The translations under genes were made by a program, and so were the position numbers. Source: Aliishimia sp045106335 (GTDB taxonomy: Bacteria; Pseudomonadota; Alphaproteobacteria; Rhodobacterales; Rhodobacteraceae). Taken from it: 36,492 bases of DNA. Position 1 is the stretch's first letter, and each line of letters opens with the position of its first letter. Below, in pieces: positions 15,137 through 23,168 of this stretch. The DNA is taken from assembly GCA_045106335.1 (NCBI GenBank), contig JBGCEM010000216.1, positions 1 to 36,492 of the forward strand. The letters run 5' to 3'. Under the pieces are notes generated by a model, which ran no database searches, was not told the origin of the DNA, and saw nothing but the letters and a program-made list of their open reading frames with translations.

Positions 15137-17476
15137 CTATTTTTCGGTAAATTTGATCTCGATCCGTCGATTCTGCGCCCGTGCCTCTTCGGTATTGGCT
15201 TGGTTGATCGGTTGAAATTCACCAAAGCCATTGGCCGATAATCGCCCTGGCGGCAATCCGAGCGCGCTGACCATATAGCGAACGACGGACAATGCGCGCG
15301 CTTGGCTGAGCTCCCAATTGTCCTGGAACTGACCTGTCCCTGACAGAGGAATGTTGTCGGTATGCCCATCAACCTGCAAGACCCAATCGATCTGCTCTGG
15401 GATATCATCGGCGACCTGCTGTAAAATCCGCGCGATCTTAGAAATTTCAAACCGTCCAGCTTCTGATAAATTCGCACGTCCCGGCGCAAACAAAACTTCC
15501 GATGAGAAAACAAAACGGTCCCCGACAATCTGCACCCCATCCTGCGTGCCCAGAATATCACGCAATTGGCCGAAAAACTCGGACCGATAACGTTGCAAAT
15601 CCACGGTCTCTTCAGCAAGTCGCTCTTGTTCCGCTTGTAAAGCGGCGCGCTCTGCCTCAAGCCGAATGCGTTCGGCTTCTTCCAACTGGCGGCGACGACG
15701 TTCTTCGGCGGCGACACGCGCTAAAGCCGTGTTCAATTCCGAGCCCAAAGATTGCAATTGCACATCCCGCTGCCCATCGCGTTCTGATGCATCATCCAAC
15801 AACGCTTGGACTTGGCTCAATTGGTCCCGCAAAGCTGAGACTTGTTGATTTAACAAGGCCGCTTCACGCTGCGCTTTTGTACTGGCTTGTTGTTCATCGC
15901 CCAGGGCTTTTTGTGCCGCGGCCAGCAACGCGCTGCGCTTTTCCGCCTCAGTGGTTTGGTCCTGTGCCAAGGTTTCAGCCGCCAATCGCGCCGCCAAAGC
16001 GTCCCGCAACTGTTGGCGAAGCACGGCCCTGTCCGTTGTGCGACCCGAGCGCGCCGCTTGCAGATCTTGCTGGGCAGCCGCCAGTTGTGCGCTTAGATCT
16101 TCATTCCGGCTCGATAACTCTGTGACGATTCGCTGGGCTGCAGAAGCTTCGCGCACCATATCGGCTTCCAATGAGGCGACGCGATCCTGCGCAGCAATCA
16201 AAGCGGCACTGCTTTGATCTTGGCTTGTTTCAAATCGCGAAATCTGTGTCTGCGCCACGGACAACGAAGACTGCAACGATGCGTTTTCGCCATCCAAATC
16301 AGAAACACGTGCTTGAACCTCTGCCAACGTTGCGCGGGTCGCGCTCAATTCAGACGTCAAGCCAGATACGCTTTCAAGCGCGCGGTTTAGGTCCGATTGC
16401 ACTTGGCCCAACTCGGCTGACAACAAATTTGCCTGTTCGACGGCTTGTCTTGCCGTATTTGACGCGCCCGTTTCTTGCGTTTGCAATGACTGGATTTGCA
16501 GCAAAGCCGATATCAATTGCTGATCCAGATCGTCTTGCACGGATTCAGCGGCAGCCAATAGGGTTAAAGTGTCTTCAGCTTGCTGGCGTTGCTCTTCCAA
16601 AGCCAATGTCATCGCCGTTAATTCTGCGTCAGAATTGGCCAAACGCTCTCGCAGTGCTTGAGCGGCGGCGGCATCCGCCAATCGAGCAGCCTCGGCTTCA
16701 CTAAGCTGTGCTTGCGTGGTGTCTAGATCCTGTTGCAATTGCGCCCTGAGCGTATCATTTCGCGCATTTTCTGCTTCTAATTCAGACGTTAAAGCATCGG
16801 CCTGTGCTTTTTCTGCTTCCAAATCTGCCATCAAGGCCTCTAAAGCCTCGCGTCGCGCAGCTGCCAGACGCGCCGTTTCGGCACCTGCATCAATTTCATC
16901 GCGCGCTTGAGACAAAGCCAAATTCAGCGCCTCTTGCTCGGACAATAGGACGGATTGTTCTTGTGTCAGCGCCGCTTGCTCTTCTTCTAATTGCGCGAGT
17001 CGTCCCAGAGCCCCATCGCGATCCGAAACCAACGCTGCGACTTGCGCTTCAAACGATGTGATCTGCGTTTGGGCAACAGCCAGAGCCTGCGCAGTCTGAT
17101 CACGCTCGCCCATCAAAGTTGCGATCTGCGCTTGGGCTGCTGTCAAAACGGACGCAGTTTGGTCGCGTTCTGCAGTTAAATTAGCAATTCGTGTGTCCGC
17201 GTCCTCTAACGAGCTATTCAAAGCTCCGACTCGTGCTTGCAGATCTGACCCGCGCTGCTCAGACAGACCCAGAGCTTGCGCAAGGGCTGCAACTTCGCCT
17301 GCCAAGGCGTCCAGCTCACTTTCTTGGCCCGTGATCGTTTCGCGCAAAACGAATTGCACCACCATAAAGATCGACAGAACAAAGAACAAAACCAGCAACA
17401 GACCAGTCATAGCGTCCACAAATCCAGGCCAAATCGAAGCTTGAAAGCGCTGTCCGGTTCTGCGTGACAGGGCCAT
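15137..17476 (-). CDS. MotB/OmpA-like peptidoglycan-binding protein with giant coiled coil
   Basis: 779 residues. A short cytoplasmic tail leads to one membrane helix (about 18-44) with Asp21 in a Pro-Gly-Phe-Val-Asp-Ala-Met-Thr context, matching the proton-carrying Asp of MotB, TolR and ExbD. Residues about 50-640 are an almost unbroken Ala/Gln/Glu/Leu heptad coiled coil, including a 21-residue tandem (Glu-Arg-Asp-Gln-Thr-Ala at 103 and 124) and a charged Arg/Glu-rich end. An OmpA domain (about 650-779) follows, with Val-Asp-Gly-His-Thr-Asp, Asn-Trp-Glu-Leu-Ser-Gln-Ala-Arg-Ala and Asn-Arg-Arg-Ile-Glu-Ile, the diaminopimelate-binding set. It sits three bases after the MotA-like gene with GAGGA before its ATG. 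MotB itself is about 300 residues. Function unknown; no flagellar or Tol genes are near. Confidence 0.85.
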   Translation of the reverse strand: MALSRRTGQRFQASIWPGFVDAMTGLLLVLFFVLSIFMVVQFVLRETITGQESELDALAGEVAALAQALGLSEQRGSDLQARVGALNSSLEDADTRIANLTAERDQTASVLTAAQAQIATLMGERDQTAQALAVAQTQITSFEAQVAALVSDRDGALGRLAQLEEEQAALTQEQSVLLSEQEALNLALSQARDEIDAGAETARLAAARREALEALMADLEAEKAQADALTSELEAENARNDTLRAQLQQDLDTTQAQLSEAEAARLADAAAAQALRERLANSDAELTAMTLALEEQRQQAEDTLTLLAAAESVQDDLDQQLISALLQIQSLQTQETGASNTARQAVEQANLLSAELGQVQSDLNRALESVSGLTSELSATRATLAEVQARVSDLDGENASLQSSLSVAQTQISRFETSQDQSSAALIAAQDRVASLEADMVREASAAQRIVTELSSRNEDLSAQLAAAQQDLQAARSGRTTDRAVLRQQLRDALAARLAAETLAQDQTTEAEKRSALLAAAQKALGDEQQASTKAQREAALLNQQVSALRDQLSQVQALLDDASERDGQRDVQLQSLGSELNTALARVAAEERRRRQLEEAERIRLEAERAALQAEQERLAEETVDLQRYRSEFFGQLRDILGTQDGVQIVGDRFVFSSEVLFAPGRANLSEAGRFEISKIARILQQVADDIPEQIDWVLQVDGHTDNIPLSGTGQFQDNWELSQARALSVVRYMVSALGLPPGRLSANGFGEFQPINQANTEEARAQNRRIEIKFTEK

Positions 17477-17479
17477 GGA

Positions 17480-18676
17480 TTAGTCCTCGGACGGGGTGGC
17501 TTTGCCCCGAAGACGTCGCCCAATTGACATCTCGGGCGACATAGCGTCCGTGAGCCGAGCAAGTTCCTTACGCAATTCAGTCACGCTTTCTTGGCGACCT
17601 GCGCTCATTTCTTCTAAAATTCTCAGCATTTGGACGTCAATCGACCGTAAGCGCATGCGGCTTTCGGGATCCATGCCATCCGCGCCCTGCCGTTCCAGCA
17701 TTTCCAGCAGACGTTCCTGGCCCGCTGCAACACGGTACATCGCATCCGACGCACCCGTATCGGCCGCATTGTCCAACTTCGCGGCAAGCCCATCGAACGC
17801 ATTCGCCAGTTTATCCAATTTATCATCGGTGACAGATCGGTTCAAATCGGATTCTGCAAACATTTGCTGCAGGCTTTCCATCTGTTCGGCCATATGCAGC
17901 AAAACGCCGACCATTGCCCCTGTTTCGCTCCCCCCCGTATCGTCCCCCGCCGCATATCCCATCCGGGTAATTGAGCTAAGCCATTCCTCTAATTCGCGGT
18001 AAAATCTGTTCTGGCTATGACCCACAAACAGTTCCAAAAGCCCCACAACCAGCGATCCCGCAAGGCCCAAAAGCGAAGAAGCAAAGGCCACGCCCATGCC
18101 CCCCAGCTGTGCCTCAAGACCCGTCATCAGGCGATTGAAGACCTCGACACCGCCCTCGCCATCTTGGGGTGCAAGGCTTCGGATCGTGTCGACAACAGCC
18201 GGCACGGTCGTCGCCAAACCGTAGAATGTTCCCAAAAGGCCCAAGAAGATCAATGTATTGACGATATAGCGCGTAATGTCGCGCACTTCATCGATCCGTG
18301 TGGCCACCGAATCCAAAATCGACCGGGACGAAGATGAATTGATCTGCATTTGCGCCCCGCGTGAGCGCAACATCGTCGCCAAAGGCGCCAGCAATTGCGG
18401 GGCCTTACCGGCATTTTCGTCCTCAAGTGTAAAGCGACGCAGCCAGCCGACAGAATAGATCACCTGCACGACTTGCCAAAAGCACGACAGCACCCCGATG
18501 CAGAACACGAAAGCGATAAAGATGTTCAAATATGGGTTGGCTTGGAAGACCGGCAGCACGCTTGGGAGCGCGATAGTGGCCCCAAATCCAGTCAACCCCA
18601 GCACGATCAAAATTTGAATCACTTGCGGGGCGGGCCAAGAAAATTGGGGTGAGGCCTGTGTGTCGGGCGTCGCCAT
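17480..18676 (-). CDS. MotA/TolQ/ExbB-like proton channel family protein
   Basis: 398-residue inner-membrane protein. Four hydrophobic segments are visible at about 20-42, 50-75, 139-160 and 192-219. The last two carry the family hallmarks: Leu-Gly-Leu-Leu-Gly-Thr-Phe-Tyr-Gly-Leu-Ala in TM3 and Ala-Phe-Ala-Ser-Ser-Leu-Leu-Gly-Leu-Ala-Gly-Ser in TM4. A cytoplasmic loop lies between TM2 and TM3, and a 170-residue helical C-terminal tail follows TM4, longer than in MotA. It should form the pentameric stator around two copies of the downstream MotB-like helix. ATG 18676 is chosen (GAGAG upstream, protein begins Met-Ala-Thr-Pro-Asp); the frame runs open to 18754 but that part looks non-coding. Confidence 0.85.
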   Translation of the reverse strand: MATPDTQASPQFSWPAPQVIQILIVLGLTGFGATIALPSVLPVFQANPYLNIFIAFVFCIGVLSCFWQVVQVIYSVGWLRRFTLEDENAGKAPQLLAPLATMLRSRGAQMQINSSSSRSILDSVATRIDEVRDITRYIVNTLIFLGLLGTFYGLATTVPAVVDTIRSLAPQDGEGGVEVFNRLMTGLEAQLGGMGVAFASSLLGLAGSLVVGLLELFVGHSQNRFYRELEEWLSSITRMGYAAGDDTGGSETGAMVGVLLHMAEQMESLQQMFAESDLNRSVTDDKLDKLANAFDGLAAKLDNAADTGASDAMYRVAAGQERLLEMLERQGADGMDPESRMRLRSIDVQMLRILEEMSAGRQESVTELRKELARLTDAMSPEMSIGRRLRGKATPSED

Positions 18677-18758
18677 GGACTGCTCTCTCTTTGGATAAGC
18701 GCCGATTTTGTGCTCTTGGCCAAAGCCTACACCACAAAAAGCGTCGAAGGCCAAGTTT

Positions 18759-19283
18759 TTATGTGCAAATTTCGCAAACTCGGGTGCAAAGCCAATCTAA
18801 ATCTGGATCTGCCAGCCCCAATTCGTGCAAATGATTGGCGGTGTTAAACAAATATTCAGGATTCGGGCCGCGTCCACCCACTGCGTGGGCAATAATCTGC
18901 GCTTGCTCTTCTAACGGCAAACCGCCGCAATATTGGTCATGCGCTTCGTCAATCACATAAGTTACAGCCTGCACATTTTGCCCGTCTTTCAAAGTCACAT
19001 CCAGATCTCGTTCCACGTAAGCGGATGAAATCAACTCTCGTTCGCGCAAATAGGCCAATGTGGTCTCTTCGTGCCCGGGCTTGACCTGCAAAGCAACACC
19101 CTGGCAAGAGGCGCCGATCACATGGTCCAAGGCAAGAACCAATCCTGGCCTTTGCACCGTTCCGCGATGGTGAATCGAGCGCATGCAGAAAGAGCGCGCA
19201 TAATCCTTCAGCATTGCCACCGACTGTGTTGCGACTGGAAAGCCCGGGTTCCACAACAAACTGCCATATCCAAAAACCCACAT
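18759..19283 (-). CDS. Gamma-glutamylcyclotransferase, ChaC type
   Basis: 174-residue enzyme of the ChaC/GCG family, expected to split glutathione into 5-oxoproline and Cys-Gly in the cytoplasm. The substrate loop Phe-Gly-Tyr-Gly-Ser-Leu-Leu-Trp (4-11) is intact. The catalytic Glu83 lies in Tyr-Leu-Arg-Glu-Arg-Glu, the position equal to Glu83 of human CHAC2. The conserved C-terminal Gly-Pro-Asn-x-Glu-Tyr-Leu block is present. It stands 82 bases upstream of the MotA-like gene on the same strand and diverges from the DUF2125 gene across about 60 bases. Glutathione use agrees with gloB in the window, but there is no operon link. Confidence 0.88.
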   Translation of the reverse strand: MWVFGYGSLLWNPGFPVATQSVAMLKDYARSFCMRSIHHRGTVQRPGLVLALDHVIGASCQGVALQVKPGHEETTLAYLRERELISSAYVERDLDVTLKDGQNVQAVTYVIDEAHDQYCGGLPLEEQAQIIAHAVGGRGPNPEYLFNTANHLHELGLADPDLDWLCTRVCEICT

Positions 19284-19344
19284 ATCTGGTCCTCCTGCTC
19301 TGCCCCCTGTAAGACGTTGGGCAACAAAGGAAAAGGGTGTCGTG

Positions 19345-20352
19345 ATGCGGGCATTGATTTGGGGGGTGGTGCTGGCGTGTTTGGCGTGTATTGCGTGGTG
19401 GGGGCTGGCGGCATTTGGGCTGCATCAGGGGCTTACGACTTGGATTGAAGATCGCCGGCAAGACGGGTGGCAGGCCGAGATGTCCGATATCGAGATGTCT
19501 GGCTTTCCCAGCACCGTTTCGGCGCGCATAAGCATGTTGGACATTGCCGATCCGGAAACTGGGGTGGCCGTTTCGCTGCCAAATCTGACCATGTCGTTTC
19601 GCACCCTGTGGCCCGGGGATATGCGACTGCAGCTGCCAGACCAACAGATGACATTTGCAGCGCCAGACGGGCGGATCCATGTCTTGGCACAAGAGGCCGT
19701 CGCGGATCTGAACCTGCACCCAGGTCCGGATCTGGAATTGGAAAACCTATCCCTAACATCGGGTCCGTTCCTGTTTGACGATAATGCGAACATCAGTTTG
19801 TTCGCAGGAACAGACGCGACCCTTGCGCTGCGCCAGGCCGATGATGTCCCAAACCGGTATCAGCTTCGCTTTGAAGTGACAGAGTTCGCCCCTGGCACAA
19901 AGGCGCGCGCAGCACTTAGATTGCCCGACGACTGGCCGTTGATCTTTGATGACTTGATTGCAACAGCGCGCGTGACGTTTGATACTCCGATTGATCGACG
20001 CGCCTTGGACGATCGCCGCCCGCAACCGCAACTGATTGACATACAGCGCGTTGAGGCCCGTTGGGGGGATCTGCGTCTGCTCAGCACCGGAACCCTGAAT
20101 CGTGATGCCCAAGGGTTGGCGGATGGCACATTGACCCTAAAGGCAGAAAACTGGCAGAAAATTTTGGACCTTGCAGAGACATCAGGTCTAGTCCCGTCAC
20201 AATTCCGTCCGCAGATTGAGGGCGCATTGCGCGGGCTGGCGTCGGGAACTGGCAGCACCAATGATCTGGATGTGACGCTGACATTTTCTGGTGGGCTCAC
20301 GCGGCTTGGGTTCATCCCGCTGGGTCCCGCGCCCAGTATGGTTTTGCGTTAG
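19345..20352 (+). CDS. DUF2125 domain-containing protein, membrane-anchored
   Basis: 335-residue protein with an N-terminal hydrophobic segment (about residues 4-26) that anchors or exports it, followed by a beta-rich periplasmic domain. The Gly-Trp-x-Ala-Glu-Met-Ser-Asp-Ile-Glu-Met-Ser-Gly-Phe-Pro motif near residues 45-60 and the closing Leu-Gly-Phe-Ile-Pro-Leu-Gly-Pro-Ala-Pro are typical of DUF2125 proteins of alphaproteobacteria. These resemble AsmA-type lipid-transfer or envelope proteins; the function is not known. ATG 19345 is 7 bases after AAAGGG; GTG 19342 is possible. The stop overlaps that of the convergent extensin-like gene. Confidence 0.75.
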   Translation: MRALIWGVVLACLACIAWWGLAAFGLHQGLTTWIEDRRQDGWQAEMSDIEMSGFPSTVSARISMLDIADPETGVAVSLPNLTMSFRTLWPGDMRLQLPDQQMTFAAPDGRIHVLAQEAVADLNLHPGPDLELENLSLTSGPFLFDDNANISLFAGTDATLALRQADDVPNRYQLRFEVTEFAPGTKARAALRLPDDWPLIFDDLIATARVTFDTPIDRRALDDRRPQPQLIDIQRVEARWGDLRLLSTGTLNRDAQGLADGTLTLKAENWQKILDLAETSGLVPSQFRPQIEGALRGLASGTGSTNDLDVTLTFSGGLTRLGFIPLGPAPSMVLR

Positions 20353-21128
20353 CGGCAATACGGTCCACTGCGATATTTTGCGGTGTCAAAGTGAAAATGG
20401 TCCTGATGAAACCGATCCGCATTTGGACCCAGCACAGTTCCAAACGGTCCACACGCGCCTTTGTGCACACGCGCCAAAGCCCGCGCGCTGCCCTTGGCCC
20501 GCCAGCCTTTCAAAACAGTAACCAGGGATCCGTCGCGCAGATAAAAGCCCGAAATATCAATTGCGCGTCCTTTGCCATGTTCGGAAATCCGTGCACCCGT
20601 TTTGTTATTGCGGGTGCGACAGGCATAGTGCGCCGCAACTTTCAGCCGGTCCAATCCGCCGCCCTGATTGGCAAAGGCAGGTTTCACACTGTCAGTCACC
20701 CATGTTTTCAATGCCTTGGCCGTCGTGCAATTCATCACAGCGCCCTGCGTCAACCCAATCCCCGACACGGATCTAACTTTGACGGCATCTTTCACACCGC
20801 ACCCCGAGACCCGCCCCGGCACAAAGCCAACAACATCGCCCTGGATATCCACGTCCCCACAGACAGCCCCGCGACGCTTGGCACGTCGTTCGGCCATGGC
20901 TTTTTGCTCGATGTTTTTGGGACGTAAGGTCGGGCGCAGAGATCGGAATTGGCTCGCGCTGGCAAGGCGCAGCTGTGGCTTTGGTGACGCAGGTCGCGCG
21001 ACGGGTTTGATCAGCACAATTTGGGCGTCTGCTGCCACGGGCAGAACTGGGCGCAATGAAACTTGCGGGGCCTCGGCGTGCACCATTTGCGTGCTGCACA
21101 TAAGGACCATGACCACCACGCGCATCAT
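20349..21128 (-). CDS. Extensin-like protein with LAS-type zinc motif
   Basis: 259-residue exported protein of the Extensin-like_C family. It has a signal peptide (about 1-18), a Pro/Ala/Arg-rich linker to about residue 88, then a globular domain with six cysteines (90, 110, 134, 170, 226, 258) that may pair in the periplasm. His184-x6-Asp191 (Glu-His-Gly-Lys-Gly-Arg-Ala-Ile-Asp-Ile) and His244-Phe-His246 reproduce the zinc layout of LAS/M15 peptidases such as VanY, so a peptidoglycan carboxypeptidase or endopeptidase role is plausible but unproven. It starts at ATG 21128 inside the tyrA stop (ATGA), so it is translated with hisC-tyrA, an unexplained pairing. Confidence 0.8.
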   Translation of the reverse strand: MMRVVVMVLMCSTQMVHAEAPQVSLRPVLPVAADAQIVLIKPVARPASPKPQLRLASASQFRSLRPTLRPKNIEQKAMAERRAKRRGAVCGDVDIQGDVVGFVPGRVSGCGVKDAVKVRSVSGIGLTQGAVMNCTTAKALKTWVTDSVKPAFANQGGGLDRLKVAAHYACRTRNNKTGARISEHGKGRAIDISGFYLRDGSLVTVLKGWRAKGSARALARVHKGACGPFGTVLGPNADRFHQDHFHFDTAKYRSGPYCR

Positions 21129-22039
21129 GACTTCGCCCGCCCAAAATTTGGCGCATCCGTGTCTTGCCCGGCCTCAATAATGCCGCGGCGGATTGCACGC
21201 GTCCGGGTGAAGTAGTCATGCAGATGATCCCCGTCCTCTGTGCGGATCGCGCGTTGCAGGGCGAACAACTCTTCCGTAAAGCGGCCCAGGATTTCTAAAG
21301 TGGCCCCTTTATTGCTTAAAAACACGTCGCGCCACATGGTCGGATCCGACGCAGCAATCCGGGTAAAGTCGCGAAAGCCTGCGGCCGAGTATTTGATCAC
21401 TTCGCTGTCCGTCACCCGGCTGAGATCATCGGCCACACCAACCATCGTGTAGGCGATCAAATGCGGGATGTGACTGACCACAGCGCAAACACGATCGTGA
21501 TGTGCAGCGTCCATCCGGTTGGTCATAGCGCCAAGCGCATGCCAATAGGTTTCTAACTGTGTGATCGCGCGCGGGTCCACGTCTTTGGGCGGCACGATCA
21601 GGCACCAGCGATTGTCATAAAGCTCGGCAAAGCCAGATTCGGGGCCGCTATGTTCTGTGCCTGCCATCGGGTGCGCCCCGATGAAATGGACACCCTTGGG
21701 GATATGCGGCAGAACGGCATCGAACACCGCCTGTTTGACAGAGCCGACATCAATGACTGTGGCGCCAGGTTTTAATGCCCCCGCAATGTCTTGTGCCACC
21801 TGCCCCATCGCGCCCACGGGAACGGCCAGAACCACAAGATCCGCGTCTTTGACGGCCTCTGCGGCTGTGTCGGTGACGATGTCACAGAACCCCAAACTGC
21901 GGGTGATGTCGCGGGTTTGTTGCGAACGCGCATAGCCTGAAATCGTGGTCGCCACCCCGGCCCGCTTCGTGCTCCAAGCCATGGATCCGGCAATTAAGCC
22001 CAAGCCAATAAAGGCGATCTTGGGGTAAATCACGCTCAT
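21125..22039 (-). CDS. tyrC: Prephenate/arogenate (cyclohexadienyl) dehydrogenase
   Basis: 304-residue NAD(P)-dependent enzyme that oxidatively decarboxylates prephenate or arogenate on the way to tyrosine. The dinucleotide loop Gly-Leu-Gly-Leu-Ile-Ala-Gly-Ser is near the N-terminus. The His-Pro-Met-Ala-Gly-Thr-Glu-His-Ser-Gly active-site segment and the Ser-His-Ile-Pro-His-Leu helix follow in the normal order. There is no chorismate mutase or ACT domain, as is usual for TyrC-type enzymes. ATG 22039 overlaps the hisC stop (ATGA); an ATG at 22054 would lie inside hisC. Cosubstrate preference cannot be read from sequence. tyrC is given for the monofunctional type; tyrA would also be used. Confidence 0.92.
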   Translation of the reverse strand: MSVIYPKIAFIGLGLIAGSMAWSTKRAGVATTISGYARSQQTRDITRSLGFCDIVTDTAAEAVKDADLVVLAVPVGAMGQVAQDIAGALKPGATVIDVGSVKQAVFDAVLPHIPKGVHFIGAHPMAGTEHSGPESGFAELYDNRWCLIVPPKDVDPRAITQLETYWHALGAMTNRMDAAHHDRVCAVVSHIPHLIAYTMVGVADDLSRVTDSEVIKYSAAGFRDFTRIAASDPTMWRDVFLSNKGATLEILGRFTEELFALQRAIRTEDGDHLHDYFTRTRAIRRGIIEAGQDTDAPNFGRAKS

Positions 22040-23118
22040 TGCTTTGCGCGCCATGTTGTCAGCGCGTCAATCACCCGACCCGTTTGGTCCGCATCGCCCA
22101 CGGTGATGCGCAATCCTTCTGGAAAGCCATACCCCGCGACCCGACGCACCAAAATTCCCTTAGCTTGCAAGGCGGCCTCGGCACGATCCGCTTCGGATGC
22201 ATCAACGCACCGCGCCAAAACAAAATTGCCCTGCGCATCATCGCATGCCAGGCCCAATTGCCGTAGCGCACCTGTCAAACGCGCCCGTTGATCCGCGTTA
22301 AGTTGCGCACAGTCCCGCAGCCAACCCGTGTCGCGCACAGCGGCCTCGGCGCCGTCCAGCTGCATGTTTGACAAATTGAATGGTTGGCGCAGCCGGGTCA
22401 TCACATCGATGATCTCTTGCGGCCCATAGCCCCAGCCAACACGCAGTCCCCCCAGACCATAGATCTTGGAAAACGTGCGCGTCATCAAAACGTTGGGACG
22501 CGTCTGCGCCAAAGCGGCACCACCATCATACCCTTCGGCAAACTCAGTATAAGCGCCGTCAATCACAAGGATCACATGGCCGGGCAATTCATCTGCCAGC
22601 CGCGTCAACTCGGCGCGCGGCAGCATTGTGCCCGTGGGATTGCCAGGGTTTGCGACCATCACCACGCGGGTTTTGTCATTCACCGCATTCAGCAGAATAT
22701 CCACATCCACCACCCGCTCTGTTTCCGGCACAGCCACAGGTGTCGCCCCTGCCATCCGCGACAAAATCGGATACATCGAAAAGCCATGTTCGGTGAACAG
22801 CACTTCGTCCCCAGCGCCCGCATAGGCCTGCACCACAAGGCGCAAAACCTCGTCCGACCCCGCGCCGCAAATAATCCGCGCCGGGTCCAGATCCCAAATT
22901 TCGCCAATGGCCGCGCGCAGTCCCGCATGATCCGTGCTGGGATAGCGATGCGCTGTTTCAGCCGCAGCCTTCATCGCTTCTAAAGCGGCCTTAGGTGCCC
23001 CCAGCGGATTTTCATTTGAGGACAGCTTCAGCACATCGCGCACACCGGCCAATTCCGACTTACCGCCTTGATACAGCGCGATATCCAATATTCCAGCTTT
23101 GGGCGTGATCTGTTGCAT
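22036..23118 (-). CDS. hisC: Histidinol-phosphate / aromatic aminotransferase
   Basis: 360-residue class I/II PLP aminotransferase. The N-terminal Leu-Ser-Ser-Asn-Glu-Asn-Pro-Leu-Gly segment (32-40), Asn-Pro-Gly-Asn-Pro-Thr-Gly (157-163), Asp187 in Ile-Asp-Gly-Ala-Tyr and the Schiff-base Lys218 in Thr-Phe-Ser-Lys-Ile-Tyr-Gly-Leu-Gly-Gly-Leu-Arg are all present. It may transaminate histidinol phosphate and, as in many alphaproteobacteria, also phenylalanine/tyrosine precursors. The coupled tyrC gene supports the second role, and no other his genes are near. An AAGGAGA site precedes ATG 23118. It is first in the three-gene unit hisC-tyrC-extensin. Confidence 0.93.
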   Translation of the reverse strand: MQQITPKAGILDIALYQGGKSELAGVRDVLKLSSNENPLGAPKAALEAMKAAAETAHRYPSTDHAGLRAAIGEIWDLDPARIICGAGSDEVLRLVVQAYAGAGDEVLFTEHGFSMYPILSRMAGATPVAVPETERVVDVDILLNAVNDKTRVVMVANPGNPTGTMLPRAELTRLADELPGHVILVIDGAYTEFAEGYDGGAALAQTRPNVLMTRTFSKIYGLGGLRVGWGYGPQEIIDVMTRLRQPFNLSNMQLDGAEAAVRDTGWLRDCAQLNADQRARLTGALRQLGLACDDAQGNFVLARCVDASEADRAEAALQAKGILVRRVAGYGFPEGLRITVGDADQTGRVIDALTTWRAKQ

Positions 23119-23168
23119 AAGCGTCTCCTTAAGCGACGTTCTAGCACCCTCTTCCCAAAGCGCCAGAG

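Noticed and set aside
15137..18676. Zorya-type anti-phage system
   Set aside because: The MotA/MotB-like pair recalls ZorA/ZorB, but ZorC, ZorD or ZorE are absent nearby, the MotB-like protein is far longer than ZorB, and the neighbours are housekeeping genes.
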